Source of the DNA: Lampropedia aestuarii
GTDB lineage: Bacteria; Pseudomonadota; Gammaproteobacteria; Burkholderiales; Burkholderiaceae_C
Length of the DNA: 64,000 bases
Assembly (NCBI RefSeq): GCF_004803635.1
Contig: NZ_SSWX01000008.1
Coordinates: forward strand, 1-64,000
Direction of reading: 5' to 3'
Positions within the stretch are counted from its first letter, which is position 1; each line of letters starts with the position of its first letter. The translations under genes were made by a program, and so were the position numbers. The notes under the pieces were generated by a model. That model had not been told where the DNA came from. It saw nothing but the letters and a program-made list of their open reading frames with translations, and searched no databases. Positions 1-11,373 of this stretch are shown here, one piece after another.

Positions 1-569
1 TAAAATAGGGGGAAAAATGGCCTCAGTTGTACTGCAGTCGCATCAGTTAAACAATTGTTCCTTAGTTCTACACACAAACCCTTATACGGCGTACAGCAAG
101 GCGCAAGCATATGGCCTGGCCTCCATCCACGCTGCGAACGCCACTGCCATATTCGACCATCTTAAGCCACTGACACGTTATGAAGGGGCAAGGCGCCGCC
201 CCGCAAGTGTGGTCCAGCCCACAGGGCTGCCCGCATGGCGGCTATCGATCGAATGGTCTATGTTGTTCCTGATCAGCGGCTCTTTCGCGGCTCTTGCAAG
301 CAACAGGCATCCGCCTGCGAGAAGGGTTGCCAAGAGCCACATGCGCGCTCCGTCACTGAGATGCCAAGGGCATGGCGACTTCCCAAGCGGCACTGGGAAG
401 AGGTGTGGCAGCGTATTGAATGATTGAATACCTGCAAGGCCTGCAGACAGTGGGCTTAGAGCCTGTTCAAAATCTCGGCGCAGTCGCGCAAGGCACAAAA
501 AAGAGGCAGCGCAGTCATGCGCTTTTTTTGGGCTCCAACGCGGTCTGTAAAAAGATCGTAAGCACGTTC
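1..569. other. No confident gene; ends in an intergenic repeat
   Basis: Several overlapping frames are open here on both strands (for example 17-427 plus and 235-423 plus), but they overlap each other and none shows a recognisable motif. A GGGGG run four bases before the ATG at 17 could serve as a ribosome binding site, but the predicted protein looks like random translation. The right-hand part (456-573) is a palindromic repeat listed separately. The left edge may be cut from a gene lying outside the window. Confidence 0.5.
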
Positions 570-573
570 TTAT
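456..573. repeat. Palindromic intergenic repeat, long form (copy 1)
   Basis: The outer arms TTAGAGCCTGTTCA and AGCACGTTCTTATA face each other, with AAAATCTC next to one arm and AAGATCG next to the other. The middle contains a second stretch with GGCACAAAAAA and GCGCTTTTTTTGGGC. Related copies lie at 8332-8458, 22280-22300, 22809-22863, 31498-31549 and 55420-55470. The right end covers the TAA stop of the MarC-family gene. It may act as a bidirectional terminator or be a non-autonomous mobile repeat. Confidence 0.75.
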
Positions 574-1292
574 AACGGCTGCGCAGGCACAGGCACTTTG
601 GCAATGCCGTTGTGGATGGCGTCGGACAGCAAATTGCCCGCACCATCCCAGAAAATCTGGATGCCCAAGCACAGCAAAATAAAGGCCGAGAGACGCAAGA
701 ACACGACCGTGCCGTTATCGCCGAGCAAACGCAGCAAATATTCGGCATAGCGATAGCTCAGAAACACGATCATCGCAATGATGGCCAAGCCCACTACCGC
801 TCCCGCAGTGCGCACCACAGACATGGTGATCGTGGGGGAGGCCAAACTCACCCCCACGGTGATGGCCGCAGAAATCGTACCTGGCCCGCAAGAGATCGGA
901 AACGACAGCGGAAAAAAAGCTTGTGAGCGCACCATTTCGGGCGTGTAGCTCTCGGCGATTTTTGCCGCTCTGGGTGACTCGCCGCCATTGCTGGTCAGCA
1001 TGCGCCAGCCAATATTGACCACAATCAAACCGCCTGCTGCGCGCACGATATCAAGGGAGATGCCAAATACATCCAGCACAATCGAGCCCAACAGGGTCGC
1101 GCCCACCATCAACAAAAACACATTGCGGGCGATGCGCTTGGCCAATTCCTGGCGGGTTTTCTCAGACGCACCTTCTGTCAGCGACAGGAAAATTGGCGCC
1201 GTGCTGGTCGGATTGGCGATTGGCAAAAGCGCTGCCAATGCCAGCAATGCGCTGGTGCCAAATGCCGCAAAATAGGTGGAGAGATCATCCAT
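570..1292 (-). CDS. MarC/NAAT-family integral membrane protein
   Basis: The 240-residue product has about six hydrophobic segments. Its early segment carries the PIANPTSTAPIFLSLT signature typical of the MarC (UPF0056) family, which normally runs 200-220 residues. These inner-membrane proteins are proposed transporters, but no substrate is settled, and the old link to multiple antibiotic resistance was not upheld for MarC itself. The ATG at 1292 begins the conserved first helix. The stop codon TAA is embedded in a palindromic repeat. argC lies 103 bases upstream on the same strand, so co-transcription is possible. Family assignment is firm; function is open. Confidence 0.88.
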   Translation of the reverse strand: MDDLSTYFAAFGTSALLALAALLPIANPTSTAPIFLSLTEGASEKTRQELAKRIARNVFLLMVGATLLGSIVLDVFGISLDIVRAAGGLIVVNIGWRMLTSNGGESPRAAKIAESYTPEMVRSQAFFPLSFPISCGPGTISAAITVGVSLASPTITMSVVRTAGAVVGLAIIAMIVFLSYRYAEYLLRLLGDNGTVVFLRLSAFILLCLGIQIFWDGAGNLLSDAIHNGIAKVPVPAQPL

Positions 1293-1395
1293 GATCGGCT
1301 CAATGCTGTTTTTAATATGTGGCTACAGCTTAACCCACAAGCGAGCTGTATTTCAAATGGCCAATGCAGCCATAAAGGCTGACGGCCATGCAAGC

Positions 1396-2331
1396 TTAGG
1401 CAATCTGCAGCATCAGCTTGAGGTTTTGCACTGCAGCACCACTGGCGCCTTTGCCCAGATTGTCCAAACGGGCAATCACCACCGCTTGGCGCTGGGCGTC
1501 ATTGCTGTAGACACGGATTTCAAGATTGTTCGTGTCGTTGAGCGCCTGAGGCTCTAGCTTGCCACTGTCATCGGGCGTCACCACGCGCACATACTGCTCT
1601 GGCGTATTGGTTTTTGCATAGTGTGCCGCCAGCGCCTGGTGCAGGTCTTGCGCCGTGACCTTGCCAGGCAAGGCATCAAGATGCAGTGGCAACTGCACCA
1701 GCATGCCTTGGCGGAAATTGCCCACCGAAGGCACAAACAATGGCCGCGCCTTCAAACCGGTACAAGCCAGAATTTCTGGAATATGTTTGTGCGCCAGGCC
1801 CAAGGCATACAGCTCAAAGGCTGGGGCTTGGCCTGATTCGTAGGCTTCAATCATGCTGCGGCCACCACCAGAGTAGCCGCTGACAGCTGGCAAACTCACC
1901 GCAAAGTCAGCAGGCACAAGGCCAGCATCGACCAACGGGCGCAGCATGGCAATCGCGCCGGTCGCGTAGCAACCAGGGTTGGCCACGCGCGAGGCTGTTT
2001 GGATGCGCTCAATCTGGCCCTCGGCCAGCTCTGGAAAACCATACACCCAACCCGGCGCAATGCGGTGGGCTGTTGAAGCATCGACGACACGAATGACCTT
2101 GCCGGTTGCTTGCTCAATCGTCTCCACCATCGCCACGGTTTCACGCGCGGCATCGTCATGCAAGCACAAAACCACCAGATCTACGCCAGCAATCAAGGCT
2201 TTCTTCGCTGCAGGATCTTTGCGCAACTCAGGCGCAATGCTCACCACCTCAACTGCACTGAGATTGGCCAGTCGCTCGCGAATTTGCAAACCGGTTGTAC
2301 CTGCTTCACCATCAATAAAGACTTTTGCCAT
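1396..2331 (-). CDS. argC: N-acetyl-gamma-glutamyl-phosphate reductase (type 2)
   Basis: This cytosolic enzyme makes N-acetylglutamate semialdehyde from N-acetylglutamyl phosphate with NADPH, the third step of arginine biosynthesis. The 311-residue protein has the short type 2 length. It begins with a nucleotide-binding segment ([14 protein letters not shown], residues 4-17) and carries the catalytic cysteine in NPGCYATG (Cys121), followed by a glycine-rich SGYSGGG loop. The ATG at 2331 starts the beta strand of the Rossmann fold, so no upstream start is needed, although no strong ribosome binding site is visible. No other arg gene lies nearby. Confidence 0.95.
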   Translation of the reverse strand: MAKVFIDGEAGTTGLQIRERLANLSAVEVVSIAPELRKDPAAKKALIAGVDLVVLCLHDDAARETVAMVETIEQATGKVIRVVDASTAHRIAPGWVYGFPELAEGQIERIQTASRVANPGCYATGAIAMLRPLVDAGLVPADFAVSLPAVSGYSGGGRSMIEAYESGQAPAFELYALGLAHKHIPEILACTGLKARPLFVPSVGNFRQGMLVQLPLHLDALPGKVTAQDLHQALAAHYAKTNTPEQYVRVVTPDDSGKLEPQALNDTNNLEIRVYSNDAQRQAVVIARLDNLGKGASGAAVQNLKLMLQIA

Positions 2332-2460
2332 GGGATTATCTGTAGTGGTTTTCCCTAGATTTCTAGGGACATTCGATCAATTCTAACGGGGACGCCTTGG
2401 GAAAACCCGCAACCAGCGCCGCTCTCACCAGCAATGCTGCGTTCTGCAACGAATTGTGCA

Positions 2461-2490
2461 TTGCACACCAAGCAAAGGGAACGTTACAAT
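2461..2490 (+). promoter_or_regulatory. Candidate sigma-70 promoter for sucCD
   Basis: TTGCAC (2461-2466) and TACAAT (2485-2490) are separated by 18 bases, close to the sigma-70 consensus. Transcription would start near 2497 and give a leader of about 175 bases before sucC. This is a pattern match only. Confidence 0.4.
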
Positions 2491-2498
2491 GCGCCCGC

Positions 2499-2610
2499 TT
2501 AGCTTCGTCATCTAGGGGTGCATCGCATGGCGATGCGCAAGCTAGGCATGATACATGAGCTGCTTCCGATCAGGGCTAATGCGCCTGCACTCGGATTGCG
2601 CCCATAATCA
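2499..2610 (+). promoter_or_regulatory. Structured leader upstream of sucC
   Basis: The leader contains a nested helix: TAGCTT (2500-2505) can pair with AAGCTA (2539-2544), and inside it GCATCGC (2520-2526) pairs perfectly with GCGATGC (2530-2536) across an ATG loop. Further GC-rich segments follow to about 2610. The arrangement suggests a folded 5' untranslated region, possibly regulatory. It does not match a riboswitch class that I can name. Helices are read directly; function is inferred. Confidence 0.35.
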
Positions 2611-2671
2611 CCGCTGCAAGTTTGCTCTGCAGCTCTTTTTTTCAATCCATCCCCTCCCAAAGAGATCCCTC

Positions 2672-3835
2672 ATGAAGATTCACGAGTACCAAGGCAAGGA
2701 AATCTTGCGTAAGTTTGGGGTGCCTGTGCCCCGTGGAATCCCTGCATTCACCGTGCAAGAAGCCGTTGAAGCAGCACAGAAGCTGGGCGGCCCTGTATGG
2801 GTGGTCAAGGCACAAATTCACGCTGGTGGTCGCGGTAAAGGCGGCGGCGTTAAAGTGGCCAAAACAATCGACGACGTCAAAGCACTGTCCGAGCAAATCC
2901 TGGGCATGCAGTTGGTCACACACCAAACTGGCCCTGAAGGCCAAAAAGTGCGCCGCCTCTACATCGAAGAAGGCGCGGACATTCAAAAAGAATACTACCT
3001 GTCTGTCGTCACCGACCGTGCAACGCAAAAAGTCGCGTTCATCGCTTCCAGCGAAGGCGGTATGGACATCGAGGAAGTGGCCCACAGCACTCCTGAGAAA
3101 ATCATCACTGTGTTTGTTGACCCGCTGGTCGGCTTGACAGACGCACAAGGCAAAGAACTGGCCCAAGGCATCCAATTGCCAGCCGAGTCTGAAGCCCAAT
3201 TCATCGACATCGCCAAAAAGCTGTACCAGTGCTACATGGACACCGACGCTGCGTTGGTGGAAATCAACCCACTGAACCGCGACAGCAAAGGCAATCTGAT
3301 TGCTCTGGACGCCAAGTTCAACTTCGACGCCAACGCGCTGTTCCGCCTGCCAGAAATCGTGGCTTTGCGTGACCTGGACGAAGAAGATGCAGCCGAAGTA
3401 GAAGCTTCCAAGTTCGACCTGGCTTACATCAGCCTGGACGGCAACATTGGTTGCTTGGTGAACGGCGCCGGTTTGGCCATGGCCACCATGGACACCATCA
3501 AGCTGTTTGGCGGCGAGCCAGCCAACTTCCTGGACGTGGGCGGCGGTGCGACTCCTGAGAAAGTCACCGAAGCTTTCAAAATCATGTTGCAAAACCCCAA
3601 AGTGGAGGCCATCCTGGTCAACATCTTCGGTGGCATCATGAAGTGCGACACCATCGCCACTGGCGTGATCACTGCCAGCCGCGCAGTGGATCTGAAAGTG
3701 CCACTGGTTGTGCGCATGAAAGGCACCAACGAAGAGCTGGGCAAACAAATGCTCAAAGACTCTGGCCTGCCAATCATCAGTGCCGACACCATGGCCGAAG
3801 CCGCTGAAAAAGTGGTGGCTGCCGTCAAGAAGTAA
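2672..3835 (+). CDS. sucC: Succinyl-CoA synthetase, ADP-forming, beta subunit
   Basis: The beta subunit binds the nucleotide and, with SucD, interconverts succinyl-CoA and succinate with formation of ATP or GTP in the TCA cycle. The ATG at 2672 gives [10 protein letters not shown], the conserved family start, and a 387-residue protein as in E. coli (388). The frame is open further upstream to 2555, but that part is the leader. An AGAG stretch lies eight bases before the start. The ATP-grasp region includes [15 protein letters not shown] near residue 45, and the C-terminal half contains [11 protein letters not shown] and FLDVGGGA. sucD follows after nine bases. Confidence 0.97.
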   Translation: MKIHEYQGKEILRKFGVPVPRGIPAFTVQEAVEAAQKLGGPVWVVKAQIHAGGRGKGGGVKVAKTIDDVKALSEQILGMQLVTHQTGPEGQKVRRLYIEEGADIQKEYYLSVVTDRATQKVAFIASSEGGMDIEEVAHSTPEKIITVFVDPLVGLTDAQGKELAQGIQLPAESEAQFIDIAKKLYQCYMDTDAALVEINPLNRDSKGNLIALDAKFNFDANALFRLPEIVALRDLDEEDAAEVEASKFDLAYISLDGNIGCLVNGAGLAMATMDTIKLFGGEPANFLDVGGGATPEKVTEAFKIMLQNPKVEAILVNIFGGIMKCDTIATGVITASRAVDLKVPLVVRMKGTNEELGKQMLKDSGLPIISADTMAEAAEKVVAAVKK

Positions 3836-3844
3836 GGAATTGCC

Positions 3845-4738
3845 ATGTCCATCTATATCAATAAAGACACCCGAGTCATCACCCAAGGGATTACTGGCAA
3901 AACTGGCCAGTTCCACACTGAAAAGTGCATTGAGTACGCGAACGGCAAAAACTGCTTCGTCGCTGGCGTGAACCCGAAAAAAGCCGGCGAAAAGATTTTC
4001 GACGTGCCAATTTTCGCGACAGTGAAAGACGCTGCTGCCGAAACTGGCGCCACTGTGTCCGTGATCTACGTGCCACCAGCAGGTGCAGCAGCCGCCATTT
4101 GGGAAGCTGTGGAAGCCGACCTGGATCTGGCCATCTGTATCACTGAAGGCATCCCAGTGCGCGACATGCTGGAAGTGCGCAATCGCATGCGTGCCAAGGA
4201 AGCTGCTGGCGGCAAGAAAACCTTGCTGTTGGGCCCTAACTGCCCAGGTTTGATCACGCCTGACGAGATCAAAATCGGCATCATGCCTGGCCACATCCAC
4301 AAAAAAGGCCGCGTTGGCGTGGTGTCCCGCTCCGGTACACTGACATACGAAGCCGTGGCGCAATTGACTGAACTGGGCATTGGCCAGTCGTCTGCCGTCG
4401 GTATCGGTGGTGACCCGATCAACGGTTTGAAGCACATCGACGTGATGAAGGCTTTCAACGACGATCCAGAAACCGACGCCGTGATCATGATCGGTGAAAT
4501 CGGCGGTCCAGACGAGGCAGAAGCTGCGCGCTGGTGCAAAGAGCACATGAAAAAACCAGTCGTTGGCTTTATCGCTGGCGTGACTGCTCCTCCAGGCAAA
4601 CGCATGGGCCACGCAGGTGCCTTGATCTCCGGTGGCGAAGACACCGCAGATGCCAAATTGGCCGTGATGGAAGAGTCTGGCTTTATCGTGACACGCAACC
4701 CGTCCGAAATGGGCCGTTTGCTCAAAGGTCTGCTGTAA
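3845..4738 (+). CDS. sucD: Succinyl-CoA synthetase, alpha subunit
   Basis: The alpha subunit binds CoA and carries the phosphohistidine intermediate. The 297-residue protein has the CoA-binding N-terminal segment ([12 protein letters not shown], residues 14-25), the PNCPG turn near 131, and the active-site histidine in [10 protein letters not shown] (His256). TAAGGA just before the ATG supplies a ribosome binding site that overlaps the sucC stop region, so the two genes are translationally close. The usual sucAB genes of the TCA operon are not adjacent. A Rho-independent terminator follows at 4790. Confidence 0.97.
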   Translation: MSIYINKDTRVITQGITGKTGQFHTEKCIEYANGKNCFVAGVNPKKAGEKIFDVPIFATVKDAAAETGATVSVIYVPPAGAAAAIWEAVEADLDLAICITEGIPVRDMLEVRNRMRAKEAAGGKKTLLLGPNCPGLITPDEIKIGIMPGHIHKKGRVGVVSRSGTLTYEAVAQLTELGIGQSSAVGIGGDPINGLKHIDVMKAFNDDPETDAVIMIGEIGGPDEAEAARWCKEHMKKPVVGFIAGVTAPPGKRMGHAGALISGGEDTADAKLAVMEESGFIVTRNPSEMGRLLKGLL

Positions 4739-4789
4739 GCACAGGCTGTTTGGCAATCTACTGCCTAGCAGCTTGATGCGCCAAACCCC

Positions 4790-4817
4790 AAAAACCGCTC
4801 TTTTGAGCGGTTTTTTT
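4790..4817 (+). terminator. Rho-independent terminator of sucCD
   Basis: AAAAACCGCTC and GAGCGGTTTTTTT form a perfect stem around a TTTT loop and end in a run of T. It lies about 50 bases after the sucD stop. Confidence 0.9.
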
Positions 4818-5241
4818 ACGACTGCACCAGTCAACCACGGCGGCAATGGATTGCTGTGCGGCAACGGCTTGCGCATGAAAGGCACACATCCGAGCCGCTA
4901 AAGAAAGGGGCTGAGCAAGGCGCCTGCTGCAGCCCATGCGTCTTGATGGACAAAACAGACAACGCCGCCATGCACTTTTTTATGCCTTGCGCGGCAGCTT
5001 GCGTGTGCACCAGCACAACCGCCAAGCAACACCATGGTGCTCTCCCAGGACACCCGCCGCACACGCAATGCCATAGCCGCAGCAAAGCCTTACCCCCACA
5101 AAGCGTTCCAAAAGGGTATGATTTCCGGTTGCTTTTTCTTGGCCTGTGCGCAATGCGCCGTATTTTCTTGGGCTGGATTGGGCACTACACCATGACTTCA
5201 CTGAGGACTGCGCGGCACCGCGCAGGCCTTGGCCACTCCCA
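4818..5241. other. Intergenic region upstream of uvrA, nothing recognised
   Basis: About 420 bases between the sucCD terminator and uvrA. Short frames are open on both strands, but none has a motif or a convincing start. It presumably holds the uvrA promoter. A SOS/LexA box was not clearly identified by eye. Confidence 0.5.
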
Positions 5242-8200
5242 ATGACTGACGATTCCAAAGCCACTGCAGCAACCTCCCCGATCTCCTCCAGCACCCCCGC
5301 TGATGGCGACAGCGCGGGCGCTTACCTGCCACCACGCCAAGGCAGTGGCGTCATCAGCATTCGCGGCGCACGCACGCACAACCTCAAAAACATCGACCTG
5401 GACTTGCCACGCCACCAACTGGTGGTCATTACCGGCATGTCCGGCTCAGGCAAATCCTCACTGGCGTTTGACACCTTGTATGCCGAAGGCCAGCGGCGCT
5501 ATGTGGAGAGCCTGTCGGCTTATGCGCGCCAATTTTTGGGACGCCTGGACAAACCCGATGTGGATTTGATCGAAGGCCTGTCACCCGCCATCAGCATCGA
5601 GCAAAAAGCCACCAGCCACAACCCACGCTCCACCGTGGGCACGGTGACCGAAATCAATGACTACCTGCGCCTGCTGTACGCGCGCGCTGGCACGCCCCAC
5701 TGCCCCGAACACAAAGTGCCACTGTCCTCGCAAACCGTCAGCCAAATGGTGGATGCGGTGCTGGCCTTGCCAGAGGACACCAAGCTGATGATCCTCGCGC
5801 CCGTGGCGCGCGGCAAGAAAGGCGAATTCCACGACTTGTTTGAAGCCATGCAAGCGCGTGGCTATATGCGTTTTCGCATTGATGGGCGCATCGTCACCGA
5901 GGACGAATTGCCCGAGCTGAAAAAAAATGAACGCCACGACATCGATGTCGTCGTCGACCGCCTCAAAGTGCGCCAAGACATGCGCCAGCGCCTGGCCGAA
6001 AGTTTTGAGGCAGCCCTCGCCATCGGCGGGGCCAACGCCAGCGGCCGTGTGATTGCGCTGGAGATGGACACCGACATCGAGCACGGCTACAGCGCCAAGT
6101 TTGCCTGCCCGCACTGCGACTACACGCTGCCCGAATTGGAGCCGCGCCTGTTCTCATTCAACGCGCCCATGGGCGCCTGCCCGGCCTGCGATGGCCTGGG
6201 CCAGCAAGAGGTGTTTGACCCAGCCCGCATCGTCGCCTTTCCTACGCTCAGCTTAGGCTCTGGCGCGATCAAAGGCTGGGACAGGCGCAATAGCTACTAC
6301 TTCAGCCAATTCCAAAGCCTGGCGGCCTACTACGACTTCAATGCCGAAGACACGCCGTTTGAAGAGCTGCCAGAGCGCATTCGACAGATCGTCTTGTACG
6401 GCTCGGGCGACGAAGAAATTGCCTTCACCTATGTGACCGAAAGCGGCCCCAACAAAGGCAAACCGGTTGTGCGCACGCACCCGTTTGAGGGCGTGGTGCC
6501 CAATATCGAGCGGCGCTACCGCGAAACCGACTCCAACGTCGTGCGCGACGAGTTGGCCAAATACCGCGCGACGCAAATCTGCCCCGTCTGCGAAGGTGCA
6601 CGCCTGCGCCGCGAAGCGCTGAACGTGATGATTGGCGAGGGCGCGCAAGCGCGTCCGATTCACCACGTCAGCCATGACACCCTGGGCGATGCCCAGCACT
6701 GGTTTGAAACCCTGCAACTGCAAGGCGCCAAAGCCGATATTGCCGCCAAGGTCGTGCGCGAGATTGCCACGCGCCTGCGCTTTCTCAACGACGTCGGCCT
6801 GAACTACCTGAGCCTGGACCGCAGCGCCGACACGCTCTCGGGCGGCGAGGCCCAGCGCATTCGCCTGGCCAGCCAGATTGGCTCGGGCCTGACGGGCGTG
6901 ATGTATGTGCTGGACGAGCCCAGCATTGGCCTGCACCAGCGCGACAACGACCGCCTGATTGCCACCTTGCAGCACCTGCGCAATATTGGCAACAGCGTGA
7001 TTGTGGTCGAACACGACGAAGACATGATGCGCGCGGCCGATCAAATCATCGACATGGGCCCCGGCGCGGGGGTGCACGGTGGCCAGGTGGTCGCGCAAGG
7101 CGACTACGCAGCCATTTGCAACCACGCTGACTCGCTGACCGGCAAATACCTCAGTGGCCGTTTGGCGATTGCGGTGCCCAAGCGCCGCACGCCGTGGCTG
7201 CCCCTGCACAACAGTGCCAGCAAGGCAGAGGCCCATGCGGCCAGCAGCACAGGCTTTCCTAGCGCCTCAGAGCGCAAAAGTGCGACCGCCCAAGCCAGCC
7301 CCCCATTGGCTGGGTCTGCTGCCAAAGACAATCTGCAAAAACTCAGCATCATTGGCGCGCGGGGCAATAATTTGCGCCATGTCAACATCGACATCCCGGT
7401 CGGTCTGCTGACCTGCGTGACCGGCGTGTCCGGCTCGGGCAAAAGCACCCTGGTCAACGACACCTTGTACGCCGCCGTCGCGCAGCGCCTGTACCGCTCG
7501 CACACCGAGCCCGAAGCGCATGACGAGATCGAAGGCATCGACCAGTTCGACAAAGTCATCAACGTCGACCAGGCACCGATTGGCCGCACGCCGCGCAGCA
7601 ACCCGGCCACCTATACCGGACTGATGACACCGATTCGTGAGCTGCTGGCCGAAGTCAACACCGCCAAAGAGCGCGGCTACGGCCCTGGGCGCTTTTCCTT
7701 CAACGTTGCCGGTGGCCGCTGCGAAGCCTGCCAGGGCGATGGCGTGATGAAGGTGGAGATGCACTTCTTGCCCGACGTTTATGTGCCCTGCGATGTCTGC
7801 CACGGCCGCCGCTACAACCGCGAAACGCTGGAGGTGCTGTGGAAAGGCAAGAATATCTCCGACATTCTGGGCATGACGGTGGAAGATGCCCTGGCCTTTT
7901 TCAAAGACGTGCCAGGCATTGCGCGCAAGCTGCAAACCTTGATGGATGTGGGCCTGTCTTACATCCGCCTGGGTCAGAGCGCGACCACGCTGTCTGGCGG
8001 TGAGGCGCAGCGCGTCAAACTCGCGCTGGAGCTGTCCAAACGCGACACCGGCCGCACGCTGTACATCCTCGATGAGCCCACCACCGGCCTGCACTTTGCC
8101 GATATTGCCCTGCTGATCCAGGTGCTGCAACAGCTGCGCGATGCGGGCAACACCATCGTCATCATTGAGCACAACCTCGACGTCATCAAAACCGCTGACT

Positions 8201-8331
8201 GGGTGATTGACATGGGGCCAGAAGGCGGCAAAGGTGGCGGACAAGTGGTCGCAATGGGCACGCCTGAAGACGTGGCTGCCAACCCGGCCAGCCACACCGG
8301 CCATTACCTGAAAAGCTATTTGACAGCGCGC

Positions 8332-8334
<3 letters not shown>
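5242..8334 (+). CDS. uvrA: Excinuclease ABC subunit A
   Basis: UvrA recognises bulky DNA lesions and loads UvrB in nucleotide excision repair. The protein has two ABC ATPase halves: Walker A motifs GMSGSGKSS and GVSGSGKST, two signature motifs LSGGEAQR, and zinc-binding cysteine pairs (CPHC/CPAC in the first half, CEAC/CDVC in the second). With the ATG at 5242 it has 1030 residues, about 90 more than E. coli UvrA. The excess is an approximately 35-residue N-terminal extension before the conserved [11 protein letters not shown] and an Ala/Ser-rich linker (about 7190-7330) before the second ATPase half. Its stop codon abuts a palindromic repeat. Confidence 0.97.
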
Positions 8335-9906
<1,572 letters not shown>

Positions 9907-9921
9907 GCCCAGTCCATTGCC

Positions 9922-9955
9922 AAGCCGCATGGGCCTAGGCTGCATGCGGCTTTTT
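9922..9955 (+). terminator. Rho-independent terminator after purB
   Basis: AAGCCGCATG (9922-9931) pairs with CATGCGGCTT (9943-9952), followed by a short T run to 9955. It lies 15 bases after the purB stop. Confidence 0.85.
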
Positions 9956-10067
9956 GCCGCCTGATCGGGCACCCAAAGTGCCCCAATCGCGCAGCATGCA
10001 CTGAACTTTTATCTTGTCCTGACTAGCGGGACAAGCGCAGTTGTGGTCTAATTGCGGCTTCGAAAAA

Positions 10068-10232
10068 ATTCGAAGGGGAGTATCCCGAAACCATGCATTG
10101 GCGCGCAGCCAGTGTTTTTGGTGATATCCAGTCCGTCAATACGGGGGCATGACAAGGCCCTCCGGGCTGGGTGCCGATGGCTTGGAGCTGGTTTGCACCA
10201 GTGGCCGCATTGGGGGAGAGACTTTCGAGCTG
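10068..10232 (+). promoter_or_regulatory. yybP-ykoY family manganese riboswitch
   Basis: The leader carries the class hallmarks: TCGAAGGGGAGTA at 10070-10082 and, about 130 bases later, GGGGGAGAGACTTTCGA at 10212-10228, whose ends pair to close the outer helix. In this class the two conserved loops form the Mn2+ site, and Mn2+ binding usually turns on an efflux gene. It lies immediately upstream of terC, the usual target. The terC start (10262) follows after about 30 bases, which would suit translational control. Class identity rests on the conserved blocks read by eye. Confidence 0.8.
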
Positions 10233-10261
10233 TTGTAACCGCGCACCCTTAAAGGTATTGC

Positions 10262-11248
10262 ATGGAACTCGCTCTCCCCTGGAAGTTTGAGGTCGCCTCA
10301 TTCGTAGTGCTGACCCTCATCTTGATCGCAGATTTGCTGCTGGTCGTCAAACGCCCCCATATCCCGTCAATGCGTGAATCGTCCCTCTGGGTCGGGTTCT
10401 ACGTCAGTTTGGCCTTGATTTTTGCCGCCTTGATGTGGCAGTTTGCTGGCAAAGAATATGCCGGTCAGTTTGTTGCTGGTTGGCTCACCGAATACTCGCT
10501 GTCCATCGACAACCTGTTTGTCTTTGTGCTGTTGATGGCGCAATTCAGAGTCCCGCGTCAGTACCAGCAGCAAGTGCTGATGGTCGGGATTATCTTGGCG
10601 CTGGTGCTGCGCGGTATTTTCATTGTGCTGGGCGCCGCGCTGATTCAGAACTTCAGCTGGGTCTTCTACATCTTCGGTGCGTTCCTGGTCTACACCGCCT
10701 ACCACCAGGCCTTCCCTGGCAATGACGACGAAGAAGAAGACCTGGAGCCGGGCGTGGTGCGCTGGGCCCGCAAGCACATCAATATTGCGCCAGACTACGA
10801 TGGTGCCAAAGTGCGCACGATGATCGATGGCCGCAAGGTCTGGACCCCCATGCTGATGGTGTTCATCGCCATTGGCTTTACCGACCTGATCTTCGCGATT
10901 GACTCGATTCCTGCCATCTTTGGTATCACCCAAAGCCCATTCATCGTATTCACAGCCAACATCTTTGCGTTGATGGGTCTGCGCCAGCTGTACTTCCTGC
11001 TCGGTGGCTTGCTTGACCGCCTCAAGTACCTGCAATACGGTATTGCGTTTATCCTGGCCTTTATCGGCGTGAAACTGGTCTTGCATGCAATGAGCACCAA
11101 TGAGCTGCCGTTCATCAATGGCGGCGAGCCACTGGCCTGGGTGCCGCACATCTCGACCTGGGTTTCCTTAGGGGTGATTGTGGCCTCGATGGTCATTGCC
11201 ACTGTCGCCAGTTTGGCGATCAAGGATAAGCCTGAAAGCGCGGCATAA
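10262..11248 (+). CDS. TerC/Alx-family membrane protein, probable manganese exporter
   Basis: The 328-residue integral membrane protein has about nine hydrophobic helices. It shows the two acidic signatures of the TerC family, SIDNLFVF (residues 81-88) and AIDSIPAIFGIT (212-223). An acidic loop (DDEEEDLEPG, about 155-164) follows the fourth to fifth helices. Family members such as E. coli Alx are linked to Mn2+ export, and the Mn riboswitch in the leader supports that role here. AAAGG lies six bases before the ATG. Tellurite resistance, which gave the family its name, is not implied. Confidence 0.92.
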   Translation: MELALPWKFEVASFVVLTLILIADLLLVVKRPHIPSMRESSLWVGFYVSLALIFAALMWQFAGKEYAGQFVAGWLTEYSLSIDNLFVFVLLMAQFRVPRQYQQQVLMVGIILALVLRGIFIVLGAALIQNFSWVFYIFGAFLVYTAYHQAFPGNDDEEEDLEPGVVRWARKHINIAPDYDGAKVRTMIDGRKVWTPMLMVFIAIGFTDLIFAIDSIPAIFGITQSPFIVFTANIFALMGLRQLYFLLGGLLDRLKYLQYGIAFILAFIGVKLVLHAMSTNELPFINGGEPLAWVPHISTWVSLGVIVASMVIATVASLAIKDKPESAA

Positions 11249-11297
11249 GACCGCGGTCATAACGCATGTAAGGCCACGCTCTGGCCACCACATGCTG

Positions 11298-11333
11298 GCT
11301 GGCTGGCTGGCGCTAGATGGTGAGCCAGCCAGC
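11298..11333. terminator. Hairpin between convergent terC and blh-like gene
   Basis: GCTGGCTGGCT (11298-11308) pairs perfectly with AGCCAGCCAGC (11323-11333). The gene pair is convergent, so the hairpin could stop transcription from both sides, although no T run follows. The GGCT units on the left arm are tandemly repeated. Confidence 0.4.
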
Positions 11334-11373
11334 GCCAGCTATCAAACAGCGTTCAACCAGCAGTATGCGCGCT

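Noticed and set aside
17-427. Plus-strand frame of 136 residues at the left edge
   Set aside because: A G-rich stretch precedes the ATG, but the sequence shows no domain, signal peptide or known pattern and overlaps other open frames.
2499-2610. Thiamine pyrophosphate riboswitch
   Set aside because: The words CTAGGGGTGC and GCTAATGCGCC resemble parts of the TPP element, but the CTGAGA block and the ACCC pairing partner are missing and the gene is not a thiamine gene.
2642-4885. Very long open frame on the minus strand across sucC and sucD
   Set aside because: It is the mirror of two clear genes in GC-rich DNA; its translation is His/Phe/Asp-rich, has no conserved motif and overlaps both sucCD and their terminator.
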